Made by a program: the position numbers and the translations under genes. DNA of 64,000 nucleotides from contig NZ_LMET01000001.1 of NCBI RefSeq assembly GCF_001426485.1, positions 626,993 to 690,992 of the forward strand, read 5' to 3'. The notes beneath the pieces were generated by a model. It was not told where the DNA came from and did no database searches. It saw nothing but the letters and a program-made list of their open reading frames with translations. The stretch comes from Aeromicrobium sp. Root472D3. GTDB taxonomy: Bacteria; Actinomycetota; Actinomycetes; Propionibacteriales; Nocardioidaceae. Positions 8,590 to 16,935 of the stretch are shown here, one piece after another. Numbering within the stretch: the first letter of the stretch is position 1; each line of letters starts with the position of its first letter.

Positions 8590-8742
8590 TCAGTCCGGGC
8601 GCCGTGCCGTCGACTGGTGCACCGGGTGCACGAAGATCACGGTGCGGCCGTCCTCGACGCTGACGTAGTACGAGTCGGGGCGGATGGCCCTGACGTAGAC
8701 GACCTGGATGTCGGGATCGTCGGCGAGGAACCGCGCGAGCAC
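8590..8742 (-). CDS. Possible small protein (50 aa)
   Basis: The reverse strand has an open frame from GTG 8742, ending QSTARRPD at 8590. It contains VLARFLADDPDIQVVYVRAI and YYVSVEDGRTVIFVHPV and keeps the G/C third-position bias of neighbouring genes. The frame stays open upstream for about 50 bp to a TAA without an ATG, so the start is uncertain. It abuts the convergent BNR gene. No family was recognised. Confidence 0.4.
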   Translation of the reverse strand: MLARFLADDPDIQVVYVRAIRPDSYYVSVEDGRTVIFVHPVHQSTARRPD

Positions 8743-8860
8743 CTGACGAACTCTGTCCGGAATGTCGCTCAGCCCTTCCCGTGCGTTCCGCCAGCCATGT
8801 TACTGACCGGTACGAGCTGCCATCATAGGCAGAACGCGGGTCAGCGCCAGAGGGCTTGCG

Positions 8861-9310
8861 TCACACCGGGTCGGCGGCGCGCAGCGATCGGGTCATGCTC
8901 TGCAGGGCCGCGAACGCCGCTGCCTGCTCGGTGCGGCTCATGCCCGCGAGCATCCTGATCTCGACGGACCGCACCGCCGCGGTGGCCTTCGCGAGGCTCC
9001 GGCGCCCGCGCGGGGTGAGCCGCGTCGGCAGCGCCTTGCCGACCGGCGCCTCGGCCGGTCGGGTCACGTATCCGTCGCGCTCGAGGGCCTGCAGCAGGAC
9101 GTTCATCGACTGCCGGGTGACGAAGGCGCCGCGGGCGAGCTCGGAGTTCGACAGGCCGGGTCGTTGCGACAGCAGCTCGAGGCACGAGTAGTGCGTGACG
9201 GTCATGCCGAGCGGCCGCAGCACCTCTTCCATCGCTGCGCGCAGTGCGCTCGACGCCTCCTTCAGCAGGTACCCGAGGGATGTCTCGAGGTCGATGCCGT
9301 CTTGACTCAT
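8861..9310 (-). CDS. MarR family transcriptional regulator
   Basis: A 149-residue winged-helix protein: VLRPLGMTVTHYSCLELLSQRPGLSNSELARGAFVTRQSMNVLLQALERDGYVTR covers the MarR recognition helices and wing, followed by the dimerising C-terminal helices. It is divergent from the VOC gene at 9373. The 62-bp gap carries two near-identical palindromes, the first overlapping its own start codon, so autorepression plus control of the VOC gene is likely. The inducer is unknown; MarR proteins typically sense phenolics or oxidants. Confidence 0.9.
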   Translation of the reverse strand: MSQDGIDLETSLGYLLKEASSALRAAMEEVLRPLGMTVTHYSCLELLSQRPGLSNSELARGAFVTRQSMNVLLQALERDGYVTRPAEAPVGKALPTRLTPRGRRSLAKATAAVRSVEIRMLAGMSRTEQAAAFAALQSMTRSLRAADPV

Positions 9311-9352
9311 GTCAGTATTCTGACATATGTTTCACATGTCAGATAACTGACA
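9310..9352. promoter_or_regulatory. Two MarR operator palindromes
   Basis: TGTCAG-TATT-CTGACA lies at 9310-9325 and TGTCAG-ATAA-CTGACA at 9337-9352. They are perfect 6-bp inverted repeats with 4-bp spacers and centres 27 bp apart. They fill the gap between the divergent marR-type and VOC genes. Confidence 0.85.
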
Positions 9353-9372
9353 CACAGCGAAGGAGCAGCACC

Positions 9373-9741
9373 ATGCCCGTCACCGGACCCGACTTCATCT
9401 CCCTGCAGGCCACCGACCTCGACGCCTCGCAGGCGTTCTACGAGCAGTACCTCGGCCTGGTGCGCTCACCGGCCGGACCGCCCCACGCCGTGGTGTTCGA
9501 GACCACGCCGATCGCGTTCGCCCTGCGCGACGTCGTCGAGGGCACCGACATCGCCTCGGCGCCGCAGCCCGGCATCGGTGCCGCGATCTGGCTGCACGCC
9601 ACGGACGTCCAGGCGATCCACGACTCGCTGGTCGCCGACGGTCACACCATCGTGGCGGCACCGATCGACGGACCGTTCGGCCGCACGTTCACCTTCGCCG
9701 ACCCGGACGGCTACCGGGTCACCCTGCACGACCGCGCCTGA
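9373..9741 (+). CDS. VOC superfamily (glyoxalase/dioxygenase-like) protein
   Basis: A 122-residue protein with the paired beta-alpha-beta-beta-beta motif of the vicinal oxygen chelate fold: FISLQATDLDASQAFYEQYLGL at the start and GRTFTFADPDGYRVTLHDR at the end. ATG 9373 has AAGGAG 8 bp upstream. It is probably the target of the divergent MarR regulator through the palindromes between them. This suggests a role in detoxifying or binding a reactive or antibiotic compound, but metal ligands and substrate cannot be assigned with confidence. Confidence 0.8.
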   Translation: MPVTGPDFISLQATDLDASQAFYEQYLGLVRSPAGPPHAVVFETTPIAFALRDVVEGTDIASAPQPGIGAAIWLHATDVQAIHDSLVADGHTIVAAPIDGPFGRTFTFADPDGYRVTLHDRA

Positions 9742-9748
9742 GCGACGT

Positions 9749-11530
9749 CTAGCAGGCGCTGCGGATGACCGAGCTCTCGGAGCCCGGCTTGATCGACGGG
9801 GTGGCCAGCAGGCGCGTCGCCCAGCGCTGACCGTCCTTCCCGCTGATCGTCGCCTTCACCGTGACGGTCTGGCCCGGGTCGAGCTGCACCGTGGTGAGGT
9901 CGACGCCGCGTCCGTCCTGTGTCAGGGGGTAGGCGGCGTCCTCGCCGTCGATCGTCAGGGCCGTGACCTTGCCGCCGTCGGGCGCGTAGACGTAGTAGTT
10001 GAGCAGCATCGAGCCCGGCTCGGCGCCGAAGCCCGGCCCGCGGATCGACTCGGGCAGCTGGGCCGAGTCGGCGGGAGCGGACGACGTCAGCGTCGTGGTG
10101 GTCTCGAAGGACTGCGTGCCGCTCTCGGTGCACCGGGTGGCCTTGGCGGAGATGTCGTAGTCGAGGTAGTACTGCATCTTCGCGCCGGTGGCGTCGTTCA
10201 GGTAGATGCCGATGGAGGAGTCGGCGGCCGTGCCCGTCGGCAGCTTGCCGGCGACGGCGGAATCGCCGAGCGCGTCGGTGATCGCGCTGTCCTTCGTCCA
10301 CACCTGCACGCGACGCTCGTCGGTCGCCTTGGTGAGCGCCTTGAGCAGGGCGGTCGGATCGCCTTGGCCCGCCAGCACCTTGTCGAAGATCTTCTGCGTG
10401 GCCGAGGCGAAGAACGCGTCCTGCGCGTCGGGCTCGGGGTAGTTCACGTAGACGCCGTTGAGCAGCACGTCGACGGCGTTGGACGACGTGAGCGTCGAGC
10501 CGTCGTCGAGCGTGATGGGGCCGATGCCGTCGAGCACGTACGACAGGGTCACGGGGTCGACCGACAGCACGCCGTCGACGTCGATGTTCTTCTCGCGAGC
10601 GAGGATGGCCGTGCCGATCTCGGCGGCGCGTGGGAAGTCGGGGGTGAAGTTGATGTCGCGGAAGTCGCTGACCAGCTTCGTGTCGAAGAGGTCGGTCTCC
10701 TCCTGCGAGATGGGCGTCGCTTCGTACGGCAGGTCGCCCATCGACGCTCCCGAGCCCTGTTCGCCGAGCGAGATCTTGCCGTCGTTGACGTCGAGCACGG
10801 CGTAGGCGCCGGGCAACCCGCCGGTTGCCCGGATCTCGGCATTGTTCTGGAAGATCAGCAGGTAGCGGTGCTTGCCCGTCAGCATCTGCGGCACGACGGT
10901 CGAGGCGGTGGTGGCGCGCTGCGCCACGGTGGCCGCGTGGGCCAGCTTGCTCTGCACGTCCTCGACCGGGCCCCGCAGCGAGCCGTTGAGCGACGAGGCG
11001 TCGATCGCGTCGACGTCGGCCGAGGCGGCCTCGATGACGCGGGCCGACGTCGTGACGTTGGGGCCGATCGCGGCGATGGCCGCGACGTCGATCTTGCCGC
11101 CGGCGGGGTTGAACGTCTTGCCGTTGAACTGGTCGGCGATCTCGACCAGGGGCGGCAGTCCGTCGTCGGCCACGGTGCTCAGCGACGAGGTGACGGTGCG
11201 TGCGGCCTTGACGTTCTTGCCGGCGACCGGCAGCTTCGCGGCGACGGAGAAGATCGCGCCCGAGAGGGTGGAGTCGGCGTCGCCGATGCTCCGCTGCAGC
11301 TGTTCGAGCGACGTCTGCGCGGCGGGCTGGTCGCCCGACTCGAGCGCGGTCTGCAGCTCGGACGCGCTGGTGGTGGCGACGTCGATGTCGTCACGCGCCG
11401 ACGACAGCTGTGTGTAGGCGTAGACGGCGAGTGCGACGCCGATGACGACCAGCAGGCCGAGCACGGCCAGGACGATCGTGAGCCGGCGCGGCTTCTTCTT
11501 CGCCGTCGGCGCGGTGCGTGAGCTGCTCAC
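9749..11530 (-). CDS. DUF4012 family membrane-anchored protein
   Basis: A 593-residue protein with a short basic cytosolic tail (AKKKPRRL), one membrane span (LTIVLAVLGLLVVIGVALAVYAY), a coiled-coil-like helical region to about residue 180 and a large extracytoplasmic domain. RYLLIFQNNAEIRATGGLPGAYAVLDVNDGKI is the hallmark of DUF4012, a family found beside actinobacterial and other capsule or exopolysaccharide loci. It is sometimes compared with LytR-CpsA-Psr polymer ligases, but its activity is unproven. It is the last gene of the leftward polysaccharide cluster here, though the hairpin at 11568 may separate it transcriptionally. Confidence 0.82.
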   Translation of the reverse strand: MSSSRTAPTAKKKPRRLTIVLAVLGLLVVIGVALAVYAYTQLSSARDDIDVATTSASELQTALESGDQPAAQTSLEQLQRSIGDADSTLSGAIFSVAAKLPVAGKNVKAARTVTSSLSTVADDGLPPLVEIADQFNGKTFNPAGGKIDVAAIAAIGPNVTTSARVIEAASADVDAIDASSLNGSLRGPVEDVQSKLAHAATVAQRATTASTVVPQMLTGKHRYLLIFQNNAEIRATGGLPGAYAVLDVNDGKISLGEQGSGASMGDLPYEATPISQEETDLFDTKLVSDFRDINFTPDFPRAAEIGTAILAREKNIDVDGVLSVDPVTLSYVLDGIGPITLDDGSTLTSSNAVDVLLNGVYVNYPEPDAQDAFFASATQKIFDKVLAGQGDPTALLKALTKATDERRVQVWTKDSAITDALGDSAVAGKLPTGTAADSSIGIYLNDATGAKMQYYLDYDISAKATRCTESGTQSFETTTTLTSSAPADSAQLPESIRGPGFGAEPGSMLLNYYVYAPDGGKVTALTIDGEDAAYPLTQDGRGVDLTTVQLDPGQTVTVKATISGKDGQRWATRLLATPSIKPGSESSVIRSAC

Positions 11531-11567
11531 GATGGTGTCCCCCTGCTGCTTGGTGCCCTACACACGC

Positions 11568-11601
11568 AGAAGTGGGGCTGCCGATGGGCAGCCCCACTTC
11601 T
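11568..11601 (-). terminator. Hairpin between small secreted protein and DUF4012 genes
   Basis: A perfect 15-bp stem, AGAAGTGGGGCTGCC / GGCAGCCCCACTTCT, with the 4-nt loop GATG. It lies 27 bp past the stop of the leftward small secreted-protein gene. There is no T-run, so termination is inferred from stem strength and position. Confidence 0.6.
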
Positions 11602-11627
11602 GAGATGAACGCTGGAGCGCTCGATGA

Positions 11628-12011
11628 CTACTTCTTGATCTTGACCTTCGTCTTGCCCTTGCTCGCCTTGAAGACCGAGTTCTTCGAGGGCTTGAAGGTG
11701 TACTTGATCGCCTTCGTGCCGGTCGACTTGGGCGCCTTGCCCTTGAACTTCGCGACGCCGTTGCGCACCTTGACGGTGTACTTCTTGCCGTTGAAGACGA
11801 CGCGCAGCGTGCCGTTGGCCTTGGCGTTGCCGGCCTTGATCTTGATCGTGATCTTGAAGTTCGAGCCGGGCTCGATCGTCTTGACCGGCGGGGTGGAGGG
11901 GGCCGTCGGAACGGTGCCCGGGTAGTCGGCTGCCGAAGCGCCGCTCACGAAGGCTCCCGTGCCGAGAACCAGAGCGATCGATGCGACGAGCGCAATCAGA
12001 ATCTTCTTCAT
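11628..12011 (-). CDS. Small secreted Lys-rich beta-sandwich protein
   Basis: A 127-residue protein with a clear signal peptide (MKKILIALVASIALVLGTGAFVSGASA), AAGGA 8 nt before the ATG, a Pro/Thr linker, and a strongly basic mature domain ending KVKIKK. The strand-rich pattern (FKITIKIKAGN, LRVVFNGKKYTVKV, AIKYTFKPS) resembles Ig-like/MG2-type domains. Its charge and its place in the exopolysaccharide locus suggest binding to anionic polymer, which is inference. Its own long leader region (about 210 bp) and flanking hairpin suggest separate regulation. Confidence 0.75.
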   Translation of the reverse strand: MKKILIALVASIALVLGTGAFVSGASAADYPGTVPTAPSTPPVKTIEPGSNFKITIKIKAGNAKANGTLRVVFNGKKYTVKVRNGVAKFKGKAPKSTGTKAIKYTFKPSKNSVFKASKGKTKVKIKK

Positions 12012-12077
12012 GGTTGTCCTTGTCTTTGGCAAAGGTGCCAGGTGGGTGGTGCTACAGGTGGAATTCTCCGCTAAGCG

Positions 12078-12096
12078 TAGGGGACTTTCGGCCCTA
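12078..12096. promoter_or_regulatory. Candidate DevR/DosR-type box upstream of small secreted protein
   Basis: TAGGGGACTTTCGGCCCTA is an imperfect palindrome resembling the GGGACTTTxGxCCC boxes bound by DosR/DevR response regulators in mycobacteria and streptomycetes. It lies about 70-85 bp upstream of the ATG at 12011, in the 210-bp leader. The assignment is by resemblance only. Confidence 0.35.
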
Positions 12097-12221
12097 CTAG
12101 TGCCGCTCTCAGCACATTTCATGAACACGAAACATGAAGTGCCCCTCATCTTCGGCGATTTGTTCGTAACTTCGGCGGTGTGAACTCGTTTCCGCCCTCC
12201 GCAGATGTGACTCAAATCACG

Positions 12222-13613
12222 TCAGGCTTTCGCAGATGCGTCCTGCGATGCGGACGCTTCGGGGGCGTAGCCGTACCCGTATCCATACCCGTAACCGTCC
12301 CCGCCCTTTGCCGGAGTGCGGTTGAAGATCACGCCGACGGGCGCAGCGCCGACGGCTTCGAGGCGCTCGACGGCGAGCGTGACCTGGTCGGTCGTGGTCT
12401 TGCCGTGCCGGACGACCAGCAGGGCCCCGTCAGCCTGGGCGGCCAGCAGTGCGCCGTCGGTGACGGGTAGCAGCGGCGGTGCGTCGATCAGGACGATGTC
12501 GTAGGTCTCGCGTAGCGAGGTGATGAGCGCGGCCATCGAGCTCGACTTGAGCAGCTCGGCGGGGTTCGGGGGCGTCGAGCCACTGGTGAGGACGTGAAGA
12601 TCCTCGTTGGCCGTCGTCTGGATCGCGTCCTCCAGCGAGAGCTTGCCGATCAGCACCGTGGTCAGGCCGACGGACGACTCGAGCCGCAGGTACTCGGCGA
12701 CCTTCGGACGACGCAGGTCGCCCTCGACCAGGATGACCTTCTCGCCACCCTCCGCAAGCGCGAGAGCGAGGTTGGCGGCTGTCGTCGTTTTGCCCTCGCC
12801 GGGCAGCGAGCTGGTGACGACAAACACCTTGTGGTGCGCGTCGGGATCGATGAACTGCAGATTGGTCCGCAGCACGCGGAACGCCTCGGATCGCGGCGCG
12901 TACGTGTCGAGATTCGTGATCAATGGGGTGTCAATGGCGTCGGAGTCATAGCTGATGGCACCGATAATTGGCGCCGGCACGAGCTTCTCAAGGTGCCCGG
13001 CCGACTTGATCGTGCTGTCGAGCGTTTCGCGCAGCACGGCTATCGCAACGCCAATAGCCAAACCCAAGACAAGTCCCAATGCAAGATTTCGCATCGCGTT
13101 GGGCGAGACGGGCGTGGTTGGCAAGGAGGCCTGATCGACCACCGTTGCCTTGATGGTGGCTTGGTCCTTGCCAGGGGGGGTCTCTAACTCAGCGACGTAG
13201 GAGACAAACACGTTGGCGACCGCGTCAGCGAGTACGCGGGCCCGCTTTGGATCGGGATCGGTGACAGTGACCGTGAGGATCACTGTGTCGAGCTTGGAGG
13301 AGGCCGAGATCTGGCTGGCCAGTGCTTTCGGCGACTGGTCGAGGTCCAGCTCGTCGACGACGCGCCGCGCGATCGCTTGCCCGTTCAGAAGGTCTGCATA
13401 GGACTTGACTCGCTGCAGAGAGAACTGTCCGCCCTGATTTGCCTGAGTGTCGTCGGTCGAGCCCTGCGTGGAGACGAATAGCCTCGCCGATGAAGCATAC
13501 TGCGGGGTGGTTCTCCACGTAAGCAGAGCCGAGATGGCGACCAGCAGAAGTCCACAGACGAGAATTACGTTCCACTGCGAACGGCCCAACCTCAGGTAGT
13601 CGCGTAAGTCCAC
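12222..13613 (-). CDS. Wzz/BY-kinase fusion: polysaccharide co-polymerase tyrosine autokinase
   Basis: A 463-residue protein. The N-terminal Wzz-type domain has spans near residues 14-32 and 175-195 flanking an extracytoplasmic region. The cytosolic kinase has Walker A SSLPGEGKTTTAANLA at about 265-280, Walker A' VILVEGDLRRPKV and Walker B IVLIDAPPLLPVTD at about 370-383. The C-terminus carries a tyrosine cluster, GYGYGYGYGY, near residues 440-449, the usual autophosphorylation tail. BY-kinases control polymer chain length through cycles of Tyr phosphorylation. No partner Tyr phosphatase gene is in this locus. It lies downstream of the flippase gene in the leftward cluster. Confidence 0.9.
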   Translation of the reverse strand: MDLRDYLRLGRSQWNVILVCGLLLVAISALLTWRTTPQYASSARLFVSTQGSTDDTQANQGGQFSLQRVKSYADLLNGQAIARRVVDELDLDQSPKALASQISASSKLDTVILTVTVTDPDPKRARVLADAVANVFVSYVAELETPPGKDQATIKATVVDQASLPTTPVSPNAMRNLALGLVLGLAIGVAIAVLRETLDSTIKSAGHLEKLVPAPIIGAISYDSDAIDTPLITNLDTYAPRSEAFRVLRTNLQFIDPDAHHKVFVVTSSLPGEGKTTTAANLALALAEGGEKVILVEGDLRRPKVAEYLRLESSVGLTTVLIGKLSLEDAIQTTANEDLHVLTSGSTPPNPAELLKSSSMAALITSLRETYDIVLIDAPPLLPVTDGALLAAQADGALLVVRHGKTTTDQVTLAVERLEAVGAAPVGVIFNRTPAKGGDGYGYGYGYGYAPEASASQDASAKA

Positions 13614-13758
13614 AGTGGCTCCGTCCGAATTGCGTTGATGCTGCTCGTCCGCTGGATTCTATCTGTCACGAAACTCTCTAGGACCGTCATTGCCCACCCC
13701 TCGCCGAGATGCTGCAGAAACTCACCGGGCCGTGGCCCTTGGGCAACGCCTGTCACCG

Positions 13759-15033
13759 CTAGCCGCCGCGTCGCTCGAACAGTTGGGTCTTGACGAGTGC
13801 CAGGTCGCGAAGACGCAGTTCGTAAAAGGCAAGAGGCCGTACCGCCGTCAGTCTCCACATGAATCCGATATTGATGTTGCTCGAGACCAGGTTCCCGACC
13901 AGGGTTGCGATGGCGGCGCCATTCGCCCCGAGGCTTGGCACAAGCACGAGGAGACAGGCTACGTTCGCGACGCAGGCGATGATGAGACTGACACTTCGAC
14001 GGCCCGGGTAGCCCAATGCCGTCAGACCGACCCCGGCCATGGAGCCCGGGTTTCCTACCACGACCGCGATGATAAGGATCAAAGAGACCGGGATTGCGGG
14101 AGCGAAGTCAGATCCGAAGACGAGTGGCAGCAGGCCGATGCAGGCGGCAGCCGTGCACATCCCGACCCCCAACGCGGCCCACGTAGAGACTCTGGAGGCC
14201 ACGGTCAACCGATGTCGGTCGAACTGCGTCGACAAGTTGGTGAACATTACTTCTCTAATCGATGTGTTGGCGACTAGGGCGAGCTCGCTGATCGACACCG
14301 CGACGGCGTAGTAACCGAGTTGCTCGGTGTCGCTGAGCGGCACGATCAAGGTTTGATCTATCCGCGATAAGAGAATGCCGGATATCGCGCCAACCCATAT
14401 GCGCATGCCGTATTTCAGAAGGTCACCGTTAGCGGGTGTGTTGACCGGGTCTGTTCGGCGTCGTGGATGAATGTATGCAAGACCGCCGATCAACGGCGCT
14501 GTGGCTAGAACGGCGATGGCCGAGAGGGGTGTCAACCGATCGTTGAGCAGCAGGAGTGAAATAGTGAGAACACGGAGGAAAGATGAGATTGCTCGCTCCG
14601 CAAGGACCCTCTTCCACTGGTTTAAGCCTGCGGCGACAGCTTGAAGCAGGACAACTTGCATTGTCGGTACGACGAGCAACGCGGCGACGGCTATCATCCG
14701 AGCCAGCTCGACGTCCCCGTCGCTAAGCCATCCCCGTAGCGAGAAGATTGTTGTCGTTGCGATTACTCCAGATATGACCAGCATGAGTGCGGCAAATCTT
14801 GATACGTAACGGGAGACCGATGGCGCCCGAGCGACAAAGTAGGTCGCAGCGTTTGGTAGGCCGACTGTGGCTATTGTTGCGCCCAAGACGAGGGGTGCGA
14901 CAGCGGCTGCTACTTCGCCTCTCCCATCGACACCCAGCCCGCGGGCCAACATCGGGGCTGTGAGAAGACTTGCAAGAGGGCCGAGCGCATTTCCAATTAA
15001 CGTAGTAACGACCCGGCGAGAAATCGTACCCAT
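13759..15033 (-). CDS. Oligosaccharide flippase (Wzx/MOP family)
   Basis: A 424-residue protein with about twelve hydrophobic segments. The opening (RRVVTTLIGNALGPLASLLTAPMLARGLGVDGRGEVAAAVAP) is typical of the polysaccharide-transporter branch of the MOP superfamily. Members flip undecaprenyl-linked repeat units across the membrane. It sits between the acyltransferase gene and the Wzz/kinase gene, as in Wzx/Wzy-dependent loci. Codon use is less G/C-biased than in the flanking chromosome. A 145-bp gap to the kinase gene holds nothing I can identify. Confidence 0.88.
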   Translation of the reverse strand: MGTISRRVVTTLIGNALGPLASLLTAPMLARGLGVDGRGEVAAAVAPLVLGATIATVGLPNAATYFVARAPSVSRYVSRFAALMLVISGVIATTTIFSLRGWLSDGDVELARMIAVAALLVVPTMQVVLLQAVAAGLNQWKRVLAERAISSFLRVLTISLLLLNDRLTPLSAIAVLATAPLIGGLAYIHPRRRTDPVNTPANGDLLKYGMRIWVGAISGILLSRIDQTLIVPLSDTEQLGYYAVAVSISELALVANTSIREVMFTNLSTQFDRHRLTVASRVSTWAALGVGMCTAAACIGLLPLVFGSDFAPAIPVSLILIIAVVVGNPGSMAGVGLTALGYPGRRSVSLIIACVANVACLLVLVPSLGANGAAIATLVGNLVSSNINIGFMWRLTAVRPLAFYELRLRDLALVKTQLFERRGG

Positions 15034-15079
15034 CAGTTGGCTAGGATCGCCGGTCGGATTCGCAAGAATCGACCACGCA

Positions 15080-15610
15080 TCACTGACCGAATCTCTTGAC
15101 GAGTTCCTCGCGCCACCGAGGTCCGTAATCGCCCGGCTCCCACCTGAAGCTTTCTCTTATGGCCGAGGCACGATACTCATCGATGGTGCGGATCCGTCGT
15201 GCCGGCACTCCTGCCCACACCTCGCCCGCCGGTACGCTTCGGGTGACTACGCTACCGGCACCGATAATCGATCTGTTCCCAATGCTTACGTTTGGCATAA
15301 TGATGGCGGACACACCGATGAAGACGTCGTCCCCCACCTTGATCGGCCCGTAGAGATGAAGGTCCGGAAGTTCGTCTCGAAGGACGCGCACGGCGCCATC
15401 GTGGGTTATAAATCTGACGCCGTCGGCGATCGTCACACGCGAGCCGAGACTAACGAGGAACGGTTCCGACCCGAAATTCACATCGCCGGTCAAGCGGACG
15501 TCGCGGCCATGTTCGACATCCGGGTAGTAGGCGATGCGTTCAGTCTCCGAAGCCGTCCTTTGCCTGAAGAGTCGAAGCATGGTCGCGAGTAGGAGGAAGA
15601 GATTTCTCAT
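15080..15610 (-). CDS. Hexapeptide-repeat (LbH) acyltransferase
   Basis: A 176-residue protein with left-handed beta-helix hexapeptide repeats: DVRLTGDVNFGSEPFLVSLGSRVTIADGVRF, then VGDDVFIGVSAIIMPNVSIGNRSIIGAGSVVTRSVPAGEVWAGVPAR. The last stretch is the CatB/NodL/WbbJ-type signature. The gene probably acetylates a sugar of the exopolysaccharide using acetyl-CoA. Its ATG at 15610 overlaps the stop of the polymerase gene by 4 bp, so the two are translationally coupled. The acceptor sugar is unknown. Confidence 0.85.
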   Translation of the reverse strand: MRNLFLLLATMLRLFRQRTASETERIAYYPDVEHGRDVRLTGDVNFGSEPFLVSLGSRVTIADGVRFITHDGAVRVLRDELPDLHLYGPIKVGDDVFIGVSAIIMPNVSIGNRSIIGAGSVVTRSVPAGEVWAGVPARRIRTIDEYRASAIRESFRWEPGDYGPRWREELVKRFGQ

Positions 15611-16935
15611 GGAACCAGTCGATTCGTCGAGGGTATGGCGTTGGCAGGGTTGATGTCATGCGTCGTCGCACTTGTAGTCGGCGAAGGTGAGGTCGTGGTG
15701 CCTGCTCCGAATGCCATCAGACCTAGGACGATCCACTGAAGCAGAGAAACGGCCGACTGGTTGGCCGTCGAACTGAACGTCTGCACGCTGATGAGCGCGA
15801 AGGCTGCGGACGTTGCCGCACCGGAGATAGGGACGAAAGCCTTCGATCGGAAAGCGCTTATAAAAATGAGGATCTGTCCGCCGAAGTACGCGATGCCGAA
15901 GAGAATCCCGAAACTGATTGTCAGACAGGCGAGGGCGCTCTCGAAACTCGTAGGCATTCCGAGAGACTGTGCAAGCCGCGCATCGGCACCCGGGCCCATG
16001 CCGTAAGGCGAGTAGCTGGACAGGTTGTCGAAGAAATTTGACCACGCGACGCTCCGCGCCCCAGCAGAGCCATTGTCGTACTGGAAGCGGGACGTCACAC
16101 CGCTCGCGAGTCCGTACCGTGTTGTCGCTGCGTAGGCGATTGCTATCAAGATCGAAGCGGCGATCCGGGTCCGGAACGCAGACCGCCGTTGGAAGATTAG
16201 GAGAAGCACGCCGATGGCACACAGAGCGACGCCAGTGCGGGACTGGCTCGCCAAATTAGCGAAGATCGCCAGAGAGGCCAACGCTACTTTTGGCACCACG
16301 CGACGCTGAGATCCGATCAACGGCAAGGCGACGGTCCCGGCGAACGCCAGGACAAGCGGACCGTCCAAGGTGCTTGATTGCCGAGTGACGGCGACACTGG
16401 AATCGAACCAAAGATAGGTGGCTCTCATTTGCTCCGTGAACGGTGACGTGAAGTCTTGAAGCGTCCCGAGGATCGCGAAGCCTGCGACCGCGGCCGAGCC
16501 CCATACGACCGTTTTGACAACGGCCATGGTCGATGACGGTGACAGATGACTGCAGAGACCTATCAAGCTGAACGCGACAACTGGCGCAGCTAGTTGATTG
16601 AGTACAAGGGAGTAGCCGGTGCCGTAGGCGATGCAGGTCACGAAAGACCAGAGAACGCCGAACCAGACTATCGCCAAAGGCACGCGGTACCTGCTCGAGG
16701 CCTGCAGCACCTGATCGCCGCGAGTTGTCACCTGCACGAGGAACGTGAGAAACAGGATCGCTGTTGAAGGGTGCAGAAACGTGTTGCTGTCCAGAGTGGC
16801 CCCCGCGCTGACAGCCACCACCGCAGCGGGAACTAGCAACCACAACAGGATTGAGACCTGCACGGCCCGCCACGGCTTGTCGCGGGTCCAGGCAGCGACC
16901 GCGAAGCCGATGAAAAGACTCATCAGTGCGATCAT
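15607..16935 (-). CDS. O-antigen polymerase/ligase-like membrane protein (Wzy)
   Basis: A 442-residue protein starting at ATG 16935, in a TGATG overlap with the preceding gene. About ten to twelve membrane segments surround one long periplasmic loop near the middle (ASGVTSRFQYDNGSAGARSVAWSNFF, then YSPYGMGPGADARL). The S-R-x-W-x-x-x-F and P-x-G-x-G pattern is typical of Wzy/WaaL-type proteins (PF04932). In this locus it is the likely polymerase of lipid-linked repeat units. An in-frame upstream extension to 17220 exists but runs antisense-like through the DUF616 gene and is rejected. Confidence 0.82.
   Translation of the reverse strand: MIALMSLFIGFAVAAWTRDKPWRAVQVSILLWLLVPAAVVAVSAGATLDSNTFLHPSTAILFLTFLVQVTTRGDQVLQASSRYRVPLAIVWFGVLWSFVTCIAYGTGYSLVLNQLAAPVVAFSLIGLCSHLSPSSTMAVVKTVVWGSAAVAGFAILGTLQDFTSPFTEQMRATYLWFDSSVAVTRQSSTLDGPLVLAFAGTVALPLIGSQRRVVPKVALASLAIFANLASQSRTGVALCAIGVLLLIFQRRSAFRTRIAASILIAIAYAATTRYGLASGVTSRFQYDNGSAGARSVAWSNFFDNLSSYSPYGMGPGADARLAQSLGMPTSFESALACLTISFGILFGIAYFGGQILIFISAFRSKAFVPISGAATSAAFALISVQTFSSTANQSAVSLLQWIVLGLMAFGAGTTTSPSPTTSATTHDINPANAIPSTNRLVP

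Noticed and set aside
12265..12305. A microsatellite or phase-variable tract unrelated to coding
   Set aside because: The hexanucleotide repeats encode the in-frame Tyr-Gly tail expected of BY-kinases, so coding function explains them.
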